From Streptomyces sp. cg36 (GTDB lineage: Bacteria; Actinomycetota; Actinomycetes; Streptomycetales; Streptomycetaceae), in the NCBI RefSeq assembly GCF_041080675.1, contig NZ_CP163520.1:5332001-5396000 (forward strand): a stretch of 64,000 bases of DNA, read 5' to 3'. Every line of letters begins with the position of its first letter. The stretch's first letter is position 1. Made by a program: the position numbers and the translations under genes. Below are positions 44,568-52,639 of this stretch, one piece after another. Under the pieces are notes generated by a model. It did no database searches, was not told the origin of the DNA, and saw nothing but the letters and a program-made list of their open reading frames with translations.

Positions 44568-45856
44568 CCGGACAGCTGATCTTCGGCGCCGTCGCCCTGG
44601 TCGTGGTCGCGTGGCTGGCCGCCTGCGCGGAGGCCGGCATCGCGCGCACCTCCTCGTTCCGCGCCGCCGAGGCCGTGCGGTCCGGGCGGCGCGGCGCGGC
44701 CCGGCTCGCCCAGGTGGCCGCCGACCCCACCCGCTACCTCAACGTGGCCCTGCTGGTGCGGGTCGCCTGCGAGATGGCGGCCGGGGTGCTGGTCACCTAC
44801 GTCTGCCTGGAGGAGTTCGGGGAGACCTGGACGGCGCTGGTCGTCGCCATCGCGGTGATGGTCCTCGTGTCGTACGTGGCCGTCGGCGTCTCGCCGCGCA
44901 CCATCGGCCGCCAGCACCCGCTGAACACGGCGACGGCCGCCGCCTACGTGCTGCTGCCGCTGGCCCGGATCATGGGCCCGGTCCCGCAGCTGCTGATCCT
45001 CCTCGGCAACGCGCTGACCCCCGGAAAGGGCTTCCGCAAGGGCCCGTTCGCCTCCGAGGCCGAGCTGCGCGCCATGGTCGACCTCGCCGAGCAGGAGTCC
45101 CTGATCGAGGACGAGGAGCGCCGGATGGTGCACTCCGTCTTCGAGCTCGGCGACACCCTGGTGCGCGAGGTGATGGTGCCGCGCACCGACCTCGTCTGCA
45201 TCGAGCGCTACAAGACCATCCGCCAGGCGCTCACCCTCGCCCTGCGCTCGGGCTTCTCCAGGATCCCGGTGACCGGCGAGAACGAGGACGACATCGTCGG
45301 GATCGTGTATCTGAAGGACCTGGTCCGCAAGACGCACATCAACCGCGACTCCGAGGCCGACCTGGTCTCCACCGCGATGCGCCCGGCCGCCTTCGTCCCC
45401 GACACCAAGAACGCCGGCGACCTGCTGCGCGAGATGCAGCAGGACCGCAGCCACGTCGCCGTCGTCATCGACGAGTACGGCGGCACGGCCGGCATCGTCA
45501 CCATCGAGGACATCCTGGAGGAGATCGTCGGTGAGATCACCGACGAGTACGACCGGGAGCTGCCGCCGGTCGAGGAGCTGGCGGACGGCTGCTTCCGGGT
45601 CACCGCCCGGCTCGACATCACCGACCTGGGCGAGCTGTTCGGGCTCGACGAGTACGACGACGAGGACGTGGAGACGGTCGGCGGGCTGCTCGCCAAGGCG
45701 CTCGGCCGGGTGCCCATCGCGGGCGCCACGGCCGTCGTGGACCTGCCGGACGGGCGGGGGCTGCGGCTCACCGCCGAGTCCCCGGCGGGCCGCCGGAACA
45801 AGATCGTGACCGTGCTCGTGGAGCCGGTCCCGGCCAAGGCGGAGGACCTGACGTGA
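44564..45856 (+). CDS. CNNM/CorC-HlyC family membrane protein (hemolysin-like)
   Basis: A 430-residue protein. An N-terminal DUF21 domain has about four membrane helices (residues 1-160). A CBS pair at about 190-320 includes [12 protein letters not shown] and [12 protein letters not shown], and a C-terminal CorC_HlyC domain follows, with [24 protein letters not shown] just before it. The family is linked to magnesium and cobalt transport or resistance; the hemolysin label is historical. It overlaps both neighbours (ATGA with ybeY, GTGA with the next gene), so it is tightly co-translated. Confidence 0.9.
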   Translation: MTGQLIFGAVALVVVAWLAACAEAGIARTSSFRAAEAVRSGRRGAARLAQVAADPTRYLNVALLVRVACEMAAGVLVTYVCLEEFGETWTALVVAIAVMVLVSYVAVGVSPRTIGRQHPLNTATAAAYVLLPLARIMGPVPQLLILLGNALTPGKGFRKGPFASEAELRAMVDLAEQESLIEDEERRMVHSVFELGDTLVREVMVPRTDLVCIERYKTIRQALTLALRSGFSRIPVTGENEDDIVGIVYLKDLVRKTHINRDSEADLVSTAMRPAAFVPDTKNAGDLLREMQQDRSHVAVVIDEYGGTAGIVTIEDILEEIVGEITDEYDRELPPVEELADGCFRVTARLDITDLGELFGLDEYDDEDVETVGGLLAKALGRVPIAGATAVVDLPDGRGLRLTAESPAGRRNKIVTVLVEPVPAKAEDLT

Positions 45857-46209
45857 TGACGCCCCAGGAGCTCAGGGCCTTCTGCCTGTCGTTCAACGCG
45901 GCGACGGAGGAGTTCCCCTTCGACTCGCGGACCTCGGTCTTCAAGGTCCTCGGGAAGATGTTCGCCCTGAGCGACCTGGGCGGCAGCCCGCTCACCGCCA
46001 ACCTCAAGTGCGACCCGGACGACGCGGTGCGGCTGCGCGCCGAGCACGCGGCGATCGTGCCCGGCTGGCACATGAACAAGCGGCACTGGAACACGGTGGA
46101 CGTGGAGCGGCTCCCGGACCGGCTGGTCCGGGAGCTGATCGAGGACTCCTACGACCTGGTCGTGGCCGGTCTGCCGAAGGCCGAGCGGCTCCGGCTCGAC
46201 CGGCCCTGA
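45853..46209 (+). CDS. MmcQ/YjbR family protein
   Basis: The gene encodes 118 residues starting at a GTG that overlaps the previous stop (an ATG follows at once and could be used instead). FPFDSRTSVFKVLGKMFAL, LKCDPDDAVRLRAEH and GWHMNKRHWNTV are family signatures of this small DNA-binding-like (CyaY-like) fold. Function is unknown. It ends the phoH-ybeY-corC-mmcQ unit and converges on the MFS gene with only four bases between stops. Confidence 0.85.
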   Translation: MMTPQELRAFCLSFNAATEEFPFDSRTSVFKVLGKMFALSDLGGSPLTANLKCDPDDAVRLRAEHAAIVPGWHMNKRHWNTVDVERLPDRLVRELIEDSYDLVVAGLPKAERLRLDRP

Positions 46210-46213
46210 CCCC

Positions 46214-47656
46214 TCAGCCCTTCTGGCGGCCAAGACCGGCCGCCACCAGCGCCGCCGCCGCGACCACGATCACCGCGTCGATCAGCAGCACCGTGCGCAC
46301 CCCGTGGAAGAGGTCGCCCCCGGTGGTGGCGAGCACCCCCAGCAGCGGGATGCCGATGGTGATGCCGACCTGCTGGGTGGTGGTGACCAGACCGGTGGCC
46401 AGCCCCTGCTCCTCGTCGGGGACGCCGCTGGTGACGGTCACTCCGTACGAGATGATCGCGCCCAGGTGGCACATGCTGGCCAGCGAGACGGCGACGGTGG
46501 CGAGCAGTGCGCCCGACCCGCTGCCCAGCGCCAGCAGCAGGGCGACGAACAGGCCCTGGCCGAGCAGCGAGCCGACCAGCGTGCGGCGGGCGCCGAAACG
46601 GCCGATGACCTTGGCGGCGTACGTTCCGGCGAGGGCCGACATGACGCCCTGGACGCCGAAGACCAGACCGGTGCGGAAGGACGACAGGCCCAGCACCTCC
46701 TGGAGGTAGAGGGTCAGGACGAAGACGACCGTCGACATCATCGAAAAGGTGACCAGGCCGCCGAGGTTGCCCCACGCCACCGTGCGGCGCCGCAGCATCG
46801 TCAGCGACACCAGCGGCGTCCCGGCCCGCGTCTCGACCGCCACGAACGCGGCGAGCAGCAGGACGCCGACGGTCAGCGTGCCCCACACGTCCACACCGCC
46901 GAAGCCGCGCTGGGCCGCCGTGGACAGGGCGTAGATCACCGCGAGCAGACCGCCGGTGACGGTGATCGCGCCGGGCACGTCCAGCCGCGGGCGGTCCGTG
47001 GCTCCGGCCGCTCCCGTACGGTCGTGCCGGAGCGAGCCGGGCAGCAGGCCGGGCGCCAGCGCCAGCACGATCACCGCGGCGACCGTGAGCAGGCCCATCG
47101 TCGAGCGCCAGCCCAGTGTGTCCGTCATGACCCCGCCGAGCACCATGCCGACGGTGAAGCCCAGCGAGAGCAGGGTGCCGCTGATGCCGAGCGCGCGGTC
47201 GCGCTGCGGGCCCTCGGGGAAGGTGGTCGTCAGCAGCGACATCCCGGTCGGCACGATCACGGCGGCGCCCAGGCCCTGGAGCGCGCGGCCCGCCAGGAAC
47301 GACGCCGGGTCCCAGGCGAGGGTGGCGAGCAGCGAGGCCGCGCCGAACAGGGCGAGCCCCGCCAGGAACAGCCGCTTGCGGCCGTGGAGATCGGCGATCC
47401 GGCCGAAGAGCAGCAGGAAGCCGCCGGAGGGCAGGGCGAACGCGGTGACCGCCCACTGCAGCGCGGACCGGCTCAGACCGAGGTCCTCGCCGAGCACGGG
47501 CAGCGCCACGTTGAGTACGGAGAAGTCGAGCGCCACCATGAACTGGGCGGCGCACAGCACGAACAGGACGAGCTTCGCCCGGCCCGAGAGCCGGCCGTCC
47601 TCCTGTCCGGGGGCGGTGACCGGCGCGGCCGGTGCGGTGTGGGTGTCGAGTGCCAT
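46214..47656 (-). CDS. MFS multidrug exporter (DHA2, about 14 helices)
   Basis: A 480-residue transporter from the ATG at 47656; a GTG two codons earlier is possible. It begins with a cytoplasmic stretch followed by LVLFVLCAAQFMVALDFSVLNVALP, the D-x-S/T-x-x-N-V-A-L-P motif of helix 1 in drug exporters. GRIADLHGRKRLFLAG is motif A between helices 2 and 3, and GRALQGLGAAVIVPTGMSLL a later signature. Probable substrates are toxic organics exchanged for protons. It diverges from an XRE-type regulator across 117 bases with a palindrome, which likely controls it. Confidence 0.9.
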   Translation of the reverse strand: MALDTHTAPAAPVTAPGQEDGRLSGRAKLVLFVLCAAQFMVALDFSVLNVALPVLGEDLGLSRSALQWAVTAFALPSGGFLLLFGRIADLHGRKRLFLAGLALFGAASLLATLAWDPASFLAGRALQGLGAAVIVPTGMSLLTTTFPEGPQRDRALGISGTLLSLGFTVGMVLGGVMTDTLGWRSTMGLLTVAAVIVLALAPGLLPGSLRHDRTGAAGATDRPRLDVPGAITVTGGLLAVIYALSTAAQRGFGGVDVWGTLTVGVLLLAAFVAVETRAGTPLVSLTMLRRRTVAWGNLGGLVTFSMMSTVVFVLTLYLQEVLGLSSFRTGLVFGVQGVMSALAGTYAAKVIGRFGARRTLVGSLLGQGLFVALLLALGSGSGALLATVAVSLASMCHLGAIISYGVTVTSGVPDEEQGLATGLVTTTQQVGITIGIPLLGVLATTGGDLFHGVRTVLLIDAVIVVAAAALVAAGLGRQKG

Positions 47657-47701
47657 GGCCACAGCCTGGCCGCCCGGGAATGCCCGTGGAGAGTGGGAAC
47701 T

Positions 47702-47728
47702 TATCCTGTTGGTGGCACCACCAGGCAG
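47702..47728. promoter_or_regulatory. Candidate promoter/operator between MFS and XRE genes
   Basis: TATCCT (47702-47707) is a -10-like hexamer, and TTGGTGGCACCACCAGG contains inverted TGGTG and CACCA arms four bases apart. The site is in the divergent intergenic region, where a repressor of the exporter would be expected to bind. Confidence 0.4.
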
Positions 47729-47773
47729 TGCCCGGGGGTGCCGGCAGGCAGCCGACGAGGGGGAGTGGGATAC

Positions 47774-48649
47774 GTGGCCACGCCGGTCGAGAAGTCATCG
47801 CGCCGCACCGAACTGCGCGAGTTCCTGATGAACCGGCGGGGCCGGATCAGCCCCACGGACGCCGGGCTGCCCGACGGCGGCGCCCGCCGCCGCACCCCGG
47901 GCCTGCGCCGCGAGGAGGTCGCCGTCCTCGCCGGGGTGGGGGTCTCCTGGTACCAGTGGCTGGAGCAGGGGCGGGACATCAGCGTGTCGCCGCAGGTCCT
48001 GGACTCGGTGGGCCGGGTCCTCAAGCTGACCAGCGCCGAGCGGCGGCACCTGTACGTGCTGGCCGGGCTCAATCCGCCCGCGCCCGAGGTCGATCCGGCC
48101 GTCGCCGACATGTGCCAGGGGCTCCAGCGGCTCATCGACGCCTGGATGCCGTTCCCGGCGCACATCATGGACGCGTACTGGAACACCGTGATGTACAACG
48201 ACTCGGCCGCCCTGGTGCTCGGCATGCGGCCCGAGATCGTGCAGAACTGCCTGATCGCGTTCTTCACCGACCCCGTCTACCGCTCCCGCGCCAAGCGCTG
48301 GGACGAGATCGCGGCGAACGTGGTGGCCCAGTACCGGGCCGCCTGCTCCGAGCACCCCGGCGACGAAGGCTTCCAGGAGGTCGTGGACGAGGCGTCCCGG
48401 CTGTCGGCGGAGTTCGCCGAGCTGTGGGCGCGGCGGGACATCCTGCCGGGCGGCCAGATCAGCAAGGAGCTCGCGCACCCGGTGGTCGGCGCCCTGTACG
48501 TCGAGTCCACCCAGCTGCGCATCCCGGCGCGGCCGGACCTGACGATCGTGCTGCACAACCCGCTGCCCGAGACGGACACCGCCGCCAAGCTGGAGTGGCT
48601 GACCTCGCCGGAGGGGCGGCGCGGGTCGATGTACCCGGTGGCGGGCTGA
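47774..48649 (+). CDS. XRE-family regulator with MmyB-like ligand-binding domain
   Basis: A 291-residue regulator from a GTG with GGGGGAGTGG upstream. The N-terminal helix-turn-helix (RRRTPGLRREEVAVLAGVGVSWYQWLEQGRD, split across residues 37-70) is typical of this large actinobacterial class. The rest (from about residue 110, WMPFPAHIMDAYWNTVMYND on) is the PAS-like MmyB/MLTR domain that binds a fatty-acid-like or other small ligand. Such proteins often control an adjacent oxidoreductase or exporter gene; here the divergent MFS is the obvious target. Confidence 0.88.
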   Translation: MATPVEKSSRRTELREFLMNRRGRISPTDAGLPDGGARRRTPGLRREEVAVLAGVGVSWYQWLEQGRDISVSPQVLDSVGRVLKLTSAERRHLYVLAGLNPPAPEVDPAVADMCQGLQRLIDAWMPFPAHIMDAYWNTVMYNDSAALVLGMRPEIVQNCLIAFFTDPVYRSRAKRWDEIAANVVAQYRAACSEHPGDEGFQEVVDEASRLSAEFAELWARRDILPGGQISKELAHPVVGALYVESTQLRIPARPDLTIVLHNPLPETDTAAKLEWLTSPEGRRGSMYPVAG

Positions 48650-48686
48650 GGCGCGGCCGTCCGGGGCCACTCCTTATGCTCGTCGC

Positions 48687-49037
48687 ATGACTCAGAGCAC
48701 CGGACTCGACCCCGAGGACCGCAAGATCATCACGCTGGCGCGCAGCGCCCGCGCCCGCAACCAGGTGGCCGAGGGCGCGGCCGTACGGGACGAGACCGGG
48801 CGAACCTATGTCGCCGGGACCGTGGAGCTCGACTCCCTCAAGCTGTCCGCGCTGCGCACGGCGGTGGCGATGGCGGTGGCCAGCGGGGCGAAGTCGCTGG
48901 AGGCGGCGGCCGTGGTGAGCGAGGCGGTGGAGGTGCCGGCGGAGGATCTGGCGGCCGTGCGGGATCTGGGGGGTGCGGGGACGCCGGTGCTGCTGGCGGG
49001 GCCGGACGGCGAGCTCCGCACCCACGCGGTGGCCTGA
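48687..49037 (+). CDS. Cytidine-deaminase-like protein apparently lacking the zinc site
   Basis: The gene encodes 116 residues. DRKIITLARSARARNQVAEGAAVRDETGRTYVAG and later LSALRTAVAMAVASGAKSLEAAAVVSE follow the cytidine deaminase fold. But where active enzymes have C/H-A-E and P-C-x-x-C, this protein has LSALRTAVA and no cysteine at all, so zinc binding and deamination seem impossible by the usual route. It may bind nucleosides or the ribosome, or work through protein contact. In this window it stands before the repeat region that separates it from the WxL-like locus. Confidence 0.78.
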   Translation: MTQSTGLDPEDRKIITLARSARARNQVAEGAAVRDETGRTYVAGTVELDSLKLSALRTAVAMAVASGAKSLEAAAVVSEAVEVPAEDLAAVRDLGGAGTPVLLAGPDGELRTHAVA

Positions 49038-49049
49038 CCCCACGCGGGT

Positions 49050-49225
49050 GTTGGGCCCGGTGTTCGTCTGCGGCCCGGTGGTCGCTTCTCGCGCAGTTCC
49101 CCGCGCCCCTGGGAGGGCCCTCCGGGCCCCTCTTCGGGGGTGTGGGCGGGATGAAGTGGCGGGCTCAGCCACCGCTTTTGAGGGGCGCGGGGAACTGCGC
49201 GAGCAACCCACCACGGCCCGCAGAC
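49050..49225. repeat. Inverted pair of the GTTCCCCGCGCCCC repeat
   Basis: A forward copy (CGTCTGCGGCCCGGTGGTCG, then CTCGCGCAGTTCCCCGCGCCCCTG) at about 49058-49110 is followed by an inverted copy (GAGGGGCGCGGGGAACTGCG, then AGCAACCCACCACGGCCCGCAGAC) at about 49172-49226. RNA from this region would form a long hairpin, which may end the upstream transcript. The wider gap 49038-49549 otherwise holds C-rich DNA and the palindrome at 49365; no gene is seen. Confidence 0.8.
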
Positions 49226-49349
49226 GAAGTTCGGCCAGAAACGGGGTGGCTGGTTTCAGGTTGTGGGGGTGGGGGGTTTCGGCCGTCCTCGGGGCGTGTC
49301 GAAGAAACCCCCCTTCCCCCCTTGCGCCCCCGCACCCCCCGCGCATCAA

Positions 49350-49379
49350 TGAACAGCAGTTCATCCGACGGACCGTCAG
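49350..49379 (+). promoter_or_regulatory. Palindrome upstream of the WxL-like locus, site 1
   Basis: CCGACGGACCGTCAG (49365-49379) is a near-perfect 7-1-7 palindrome with one arm mismatch. Directly before it, TGAAC-AGCA-GTTCA (49350-49363) is another inverted repeat. A matching site, CTGATGGGCCATCAG, occurs before the second gene of the locus. Shared consensus is CYGAYGGNCCRTCAG, suggesting one regulator. Confidence 0.5.
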
Positions 49380-49549
49380 ATTCGCTGCGGCCGGGCAGGG
49401 GGCGCGAGCCGCGGCCCCCGGGCCGAGTCGGCCGCCCTCCTCCCGCGTGGCGTGCGCACCCCGCCCGCGGCCGGTTTCACGCGCATGCGCATGCGCTCCA
49501 GCGCGGCACTCGCCAACTCCCTGTACGGGAAGTACGGGAAGGGGAACCG

Positions 49550-50026
49550 ATGGTACGCAAGAGGCCACTGCTCATCGCGGCGCTCGCCGCGGGCGGGCTG
49601 GCCACCGGTGCACTGGTGCTGGCCCCGACGGCCGAGGCCGTCTCCCCGGGGTCCGCCACCGAGGTCTACAACTGCGGTTTCTACGGCGGCGGTGAGGCCA
49701 CCTTGACGGTCGCCCAGAACGGCACGGCCGCCACCGTCACCCTCACCTCCTCCGAGATCACCACCCCGATCGGGGTCGGCGCGGACACCATCACCACCAC
49801 GCTGACCATGGCCAAGTCGGGCGGCGGCACCCTCGTCTTCAGCGGGAAGCGCAACCCCGCGATGGCCGCGGGCAGCGGGGTCACGGTCGGTCCGCTCAGC
49901 GGCACCGTCTCGCCGGGGCTCACCGCCAACGCCCATCCCGGCTCGGTGAAGATGCTGGTCTTCGGGGTCACGGTGACGTGCACCTCGACGGCCGCCCAGG
50001 CGCCCGGACCGTTCGTGTTCAGCTGA
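49550..50026 (+). CDS. Secreted 158-aa protein of the WxL-like locus
   Basis: An ATG with AAGGGGAACCG upstream opens a 158-codon gene. The first 30 residues are a clear signal peptide (basic MVRKRP, hydrophobic core, APTAEA cleavage region). The mature protein is a Thr/Val/Gly-rich beta domain of about 125 residues with one Cys near each end (YNCGFYGG and TVTCTST) that could form a disulfide joining the edges. Its layout resembles the N-terminal domain of the next gene's product (Cys near the start, TPIG or TPTGKV stretch, Cys near the end). No catalytic motif. Probably a cell-surface or matrix protein acting with its two neighbours. Confidence 0.7.
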   Translation: MVRKRPLLIAALAAGGLATGALVLAPTAEAVSPGSATEVYNCGFYGGGEATLTVAQNGTAATVTLTSSEITTPIGVGADTITTTLTMAKSGGGTLVFSGKRNPAMAAGSGVTVGPLSGTVSPGLTANAHPGSVKMLVFGVTVTCTSTAAQAPGPFVFS

Positions 50027-50061
50027 TCCGCGCCCGCCCCTGCGACCCCCCACGCACCAAG

Positions 50062-50091
50062 GAGCCGGTGCCGCCTCGGCGGTACCGGCTC
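50062..50091 (+). terminator. Hairpin after the 158-aa secreted protein gene
   Basis: GAGCCGGTGCCG and CGGCGGTACCGGCTC pair with two or three mismatches around a three-base loop, 35 bases after the stop codon. The next gene has its own palindrome and probable promoter, so this hairpin likely ends the first transcript. Bases 50092-50143 hold nothing recognisable. Confidence 0.65.
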
Positions 50092-50143
50092 TGCCGTCGG
50101 TCGCGGACCCCGATCTCCCGTTTGACCTGCGAGAACGCGGATC

Positions 50144-50168
50144 TTGACAGTATCTGATGGGCCATCAG
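50144..50168 (+). promoter_or_regulatory. Palindrome and -35-like element upstream of the WxL-domain gene, site 2
   Basis: TTGACA (50144-50149) is a perfect -35 hexamer. CTGATGGGCCATCAG (50154-50168) has perfect seven-base arms around a single base and would cover the promoter spacer, so a bound protein could repress. It matches site 1 at 49365-49379 in arrangement and sequence. Confidence 0.55.
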
Positions 50169-50274
50169 TCAATGGATCCGGATGGCATTGACTTCTTTTC
50201 GCGCCCCCATGTCAATGGCTCCCTGCCGGCGCAGCCGAGCCGCTGCTGCGCCACAACCGCAGAGGAGGGCAGTC

Positions 50275-51597
50275 ATGCCTTCAGCACGAAGACGGCGCCA
50301 CTGGGCCGCCGTACTGGGAGCCGCGGCGCTCATGGCCGGCGGCGGCGCGCTCATCGCGCCCGCCCACGCGCTGGCCGCGACGCCCGTCGACTTCGCCACG
50401 CACTGCGTACCCCCGCCCATCGCGGGCATCCCGCCGATCGACGGCACCACCACCGCCCAGATCACCGTCGACAAGGCGGCGCCCAAGGTCGGCGACACGG
50501 TCACCGTCACGTACACGGTCAGCAAGCCCGCCGCGAGCAACCCGGTGGACCTGGCGCTGCCCGCCGACATCATGACCCCCACCGGAAAGGTCACCCTGGG
50601 CGGCGCCCAGAGCGGCGACGTCACCGTCGCCGGACCCAAGAAGAACGACCCGGTGCCGGGGAAGGGCGCGTTCCCGCCGTTCTCCATGACCGGTACGTTC
50701 ACCGTCACCGCACCCGGCGCGATCACCCTCTCGCCCGGCGACTACAACATCCACACCAGCTACATCATGGAGCTGGACACCCCCTGCACGGTCACCAACC
50801 CGCCCGCGCCCGTCTCCGAGACGGTCACCGCGACCGGCGGCGGCCAGACCAACCAGCGGACCGTCCAGCTGGGCACCGCCTCCGGCAACCCCGGCGCCGG
50901 TGTCACCGTCACCGGGACCAAGTTCACCGCGGGCGCGACCGTGACGGTCGCGGGCCGTGCCGGAGCGGCCGAGACGGCCGACCGGACGACGGTCACGGCC
51001 GACGCGCAGGGCGGGTTCTCCACCTCCCTGACCGTCAACGACAAGGCGACCAGCGGGATCGTCGCCTACGAAGGGGCGAGCTGGAGCGACGACAAGGGCG
51101 CGGGCCCGGCGGCGTACACCGTCATCGACAACACGCCGACCCCGCCGAACAGCCAGAAGCTCACCTCCTCGGTGAAGGCGGGCACGCTCTCCATGACCCA
51201 GGCCGGTGACGCCGTCACCATGGACGCCGTCGACTTCGGCCAGGGCGGCTTCTCCCGGGGCTCGCTCCAGACGGTGACGGTCCAGGACTTCCGCGGCGGC
51301 CCCGCGGGCTGGTCCCTGACCGGCAAGGTCACCGACTTCACCGGCCCCGGCGGGGCCAGGATCGACGCCGGAAAGCTCGGCTGGACCCCCGTCTGCACCA
51401 CCAAGGCCGGCTCCCCGTCGACCTGCGCGGCGGGCTCTCCCGGCACCGTCGGCAGCGCGGGCGCGACCCTCGCGACCACGCCGAACGCGGCGCTCACCGG
51501 CGGCGAGTTCACCGTCGACGCCCGGGTCTCGCTGAACGTCCCGGCGTTCACGGCCCCCGGCTCCTACGCCGGTGTGCTCACACTCACGCTGGCCTGA
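50275..51597 (+). CDS. Secreted WxL-like domain surface protein
   Basis: The protein is 440 residues from the ATG with GAGGAGGG eight bases upstream. A signal peptide (MPSARRRRHWAAVLGAAAL to AHALA) is followed by a first beta domain of about 145 residues with Cys near each end (THC and TPC). A second Ig-like domain (about 185-285) precedes a C-terminal domain of about 150 residues. That domain holds GGPAGWSLTGKVTDF, with the W-x-L motif of Firmicute WxL proteins, and ends GSYAGVLTLTLA, which matches the WxL C-terminal strand except that Trp is Leu. WxL domains bind peptidoglycan non-covalently. The DUF916 gene follows 58 bases later, as in Firmicute WxL operons. The assignment rests on motif and context, not a search. 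Confidence 0.7.
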   Translation: MPSARRRRHWAAVLGAAALMAGGGALIAPAHALAATPVDFATHCVPPPIAGIPPIDGTTTAQITVDKAAPKVGDTVTVTYTVSKPAASNPVDLALPADIMTPTGKVTLGGAQSGDVTVAGPKKNDPVPGKGAFPPFSMTGTFTVTAPGAITLSPGDYNIHTSYIMELDTPCTVTNPPAPVSETVTATGGGQTNQRTVQLGTASGNPGAGVTVTGTKFTAGATVTVAGRAGAAETADRTTVTADAQGGFSTSLTVNDKATSGIVAYEGASWSDDKGAGPAAYTVIDNTPTPPNSQKLTSSVKAGTLSMTQAGDAVTMDAVDFGQGGFSRGSLQTVTVQDFRGGPAGWSLTGKVTDFTGPGGARIDAGKLGWTPVCTTKAGSPSTCAAGSPGTVGSAGATLATTPNAALTGGEFTVDARVSLNVPAFTAPGSYAGVLTLTLA

Positions 51598-51655
51598 TCC
51601 ACCCGTGGGCCGGGCGCGCACCCGGCCGGCCCACCCGTCCCCGGGGGTTGTGACC

Positions 51656-52600
51656 GTGCGCAAGCTCTCCCTGCTGCTGCCGTTCCTGCTGGCCGCGGCC
51701 GTCCTCGCGCCCAGCGCGCCCGCGCGCGCCGCCGACAACGGCAACTGGGCCGTCTACCCGTCGGCCGGCGGCGCCGACCGGCGCCCGTACTTCTACCTCG
51801 CGGCCGAACCCGGCACCACCCTCAGCGACCAGGTGACCGTCACCAACAAGACGGCCGCGCCCATGACCTTCCGGCTGTACGGGGCGGACGCGTACAACAC
51901 CGAACGCGACGGCGGATTCGCCGTACGCACCCGGGGCGAGCCGCAGCACGGCGTGGGCGCCTGGACCCGGACCGGCCGGCCCACCGTCACCGTCCCGGCG
52001 CGCTCCTTTGTCACCGTGCCCTTCACCATCACCGTCCCCGCCGACGCCGAGCCCGGCGACCACCCCGGGGCGCTCGTCGCCCTGGACGAGCGGGTCGCGG
52101 CCGGGCGGGGACCGGTCGCCATGGGGGTGCAGCAGGCCGTCGGCGCCCGCGTCTACCTGCGGATCGGCGGCCCGGCCGTACCGGCGCTCGCCGTCGAGGA
52201 CGTCTCGCTCAGCCAGCACCGCCCGCTGGTGCCGGGCGCCGGGACCAGCCGCAGCGTCATCTCGTACACGCTCCACAACCGGGGCAACGTCACGCTCGAC
52301 CCCAAGGTCGAACTGACCGCGAAGGGCCTGTTCGGCCGTACGCTGCTGCGCCGCTCCCTGACGCAGGTCCCGGCCGAGCTGCTGCCCGGCCAGAAGGTCC
52401 GCCTCACCGAGCCCTGGTCCGGCTCGCCCCAGCTGGACTGGGGCGACGTCTCGCTCACCGCCAGCGCCAAGGACGTCACCGGCCGGGCCGGCACCTCCTT
52501 CCTGGCCCTGCCCTGGCTCGCCCTCGGGGTCCTGGTGGCGGCCCTGGCGGCCGGACTCACGGGGTGGCGGCTGCGGCGGAGGCGGGCACGGCGGGGGTGA
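51656..52600 (+). CDS. DUF916 (WxL-associated) surface protein with C-terminal membrane anchor
   Basis: The protein is 314 residues from the GTG at 51656 (GGGGG eight bases upstream); a GTG two codons earlier is also possible. A signal peptide (VRKLSLLLPFLLAAAVL to ARA) leads to a first domain with NWAVYPSAGGADRRPYFYLAAEPGTTLSDQVTVTNKT and FTITVPADAEPGDHPGALVAL, the DUF916/WxL-binding pattern. A second Ig-like domain (ISYTLHNRGNVTLDPKVELTAKG) and a C-terminal helix with RRRRARRG tail anchor it. In Firmicutes such proteins partner WxL proteins at the cell wall. It is presumably co-transcribed with the upstream WxL-like gene. Confidence 0.8.
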   Translation: MRKLSLLLPFLLAAAVLAPSAPARAADNGNWAVYPSAGGADRRPYFYLAAEPGTTLSDQVTVTNKTAAPMTFRLYGADAYNTERDGGFAVRTRGEPQHGVGAWTRTGRPTVTVPARSFVTVPFTITVPADAEPGDHPGALVALDERVAAGRGPVAMGVQQAVGARVYLRIGGPAVPALAVEDVSLSQHRPLVPGAGTSRSVISYTLHNRGNVTLDPKVELTAKGLFGRTLLRRSLTQVPAELLPGQKVRLTEPWSGSPQLDWGDVSLTASAKDVTGRAGTSFLALPWLALGVLVAALAAGLTGWRLRRRRARRG

Positions 52601-52639
52601 CGTGCGGCGGGGGCGTGCGGATCGGGGAGAATGGGCGGC

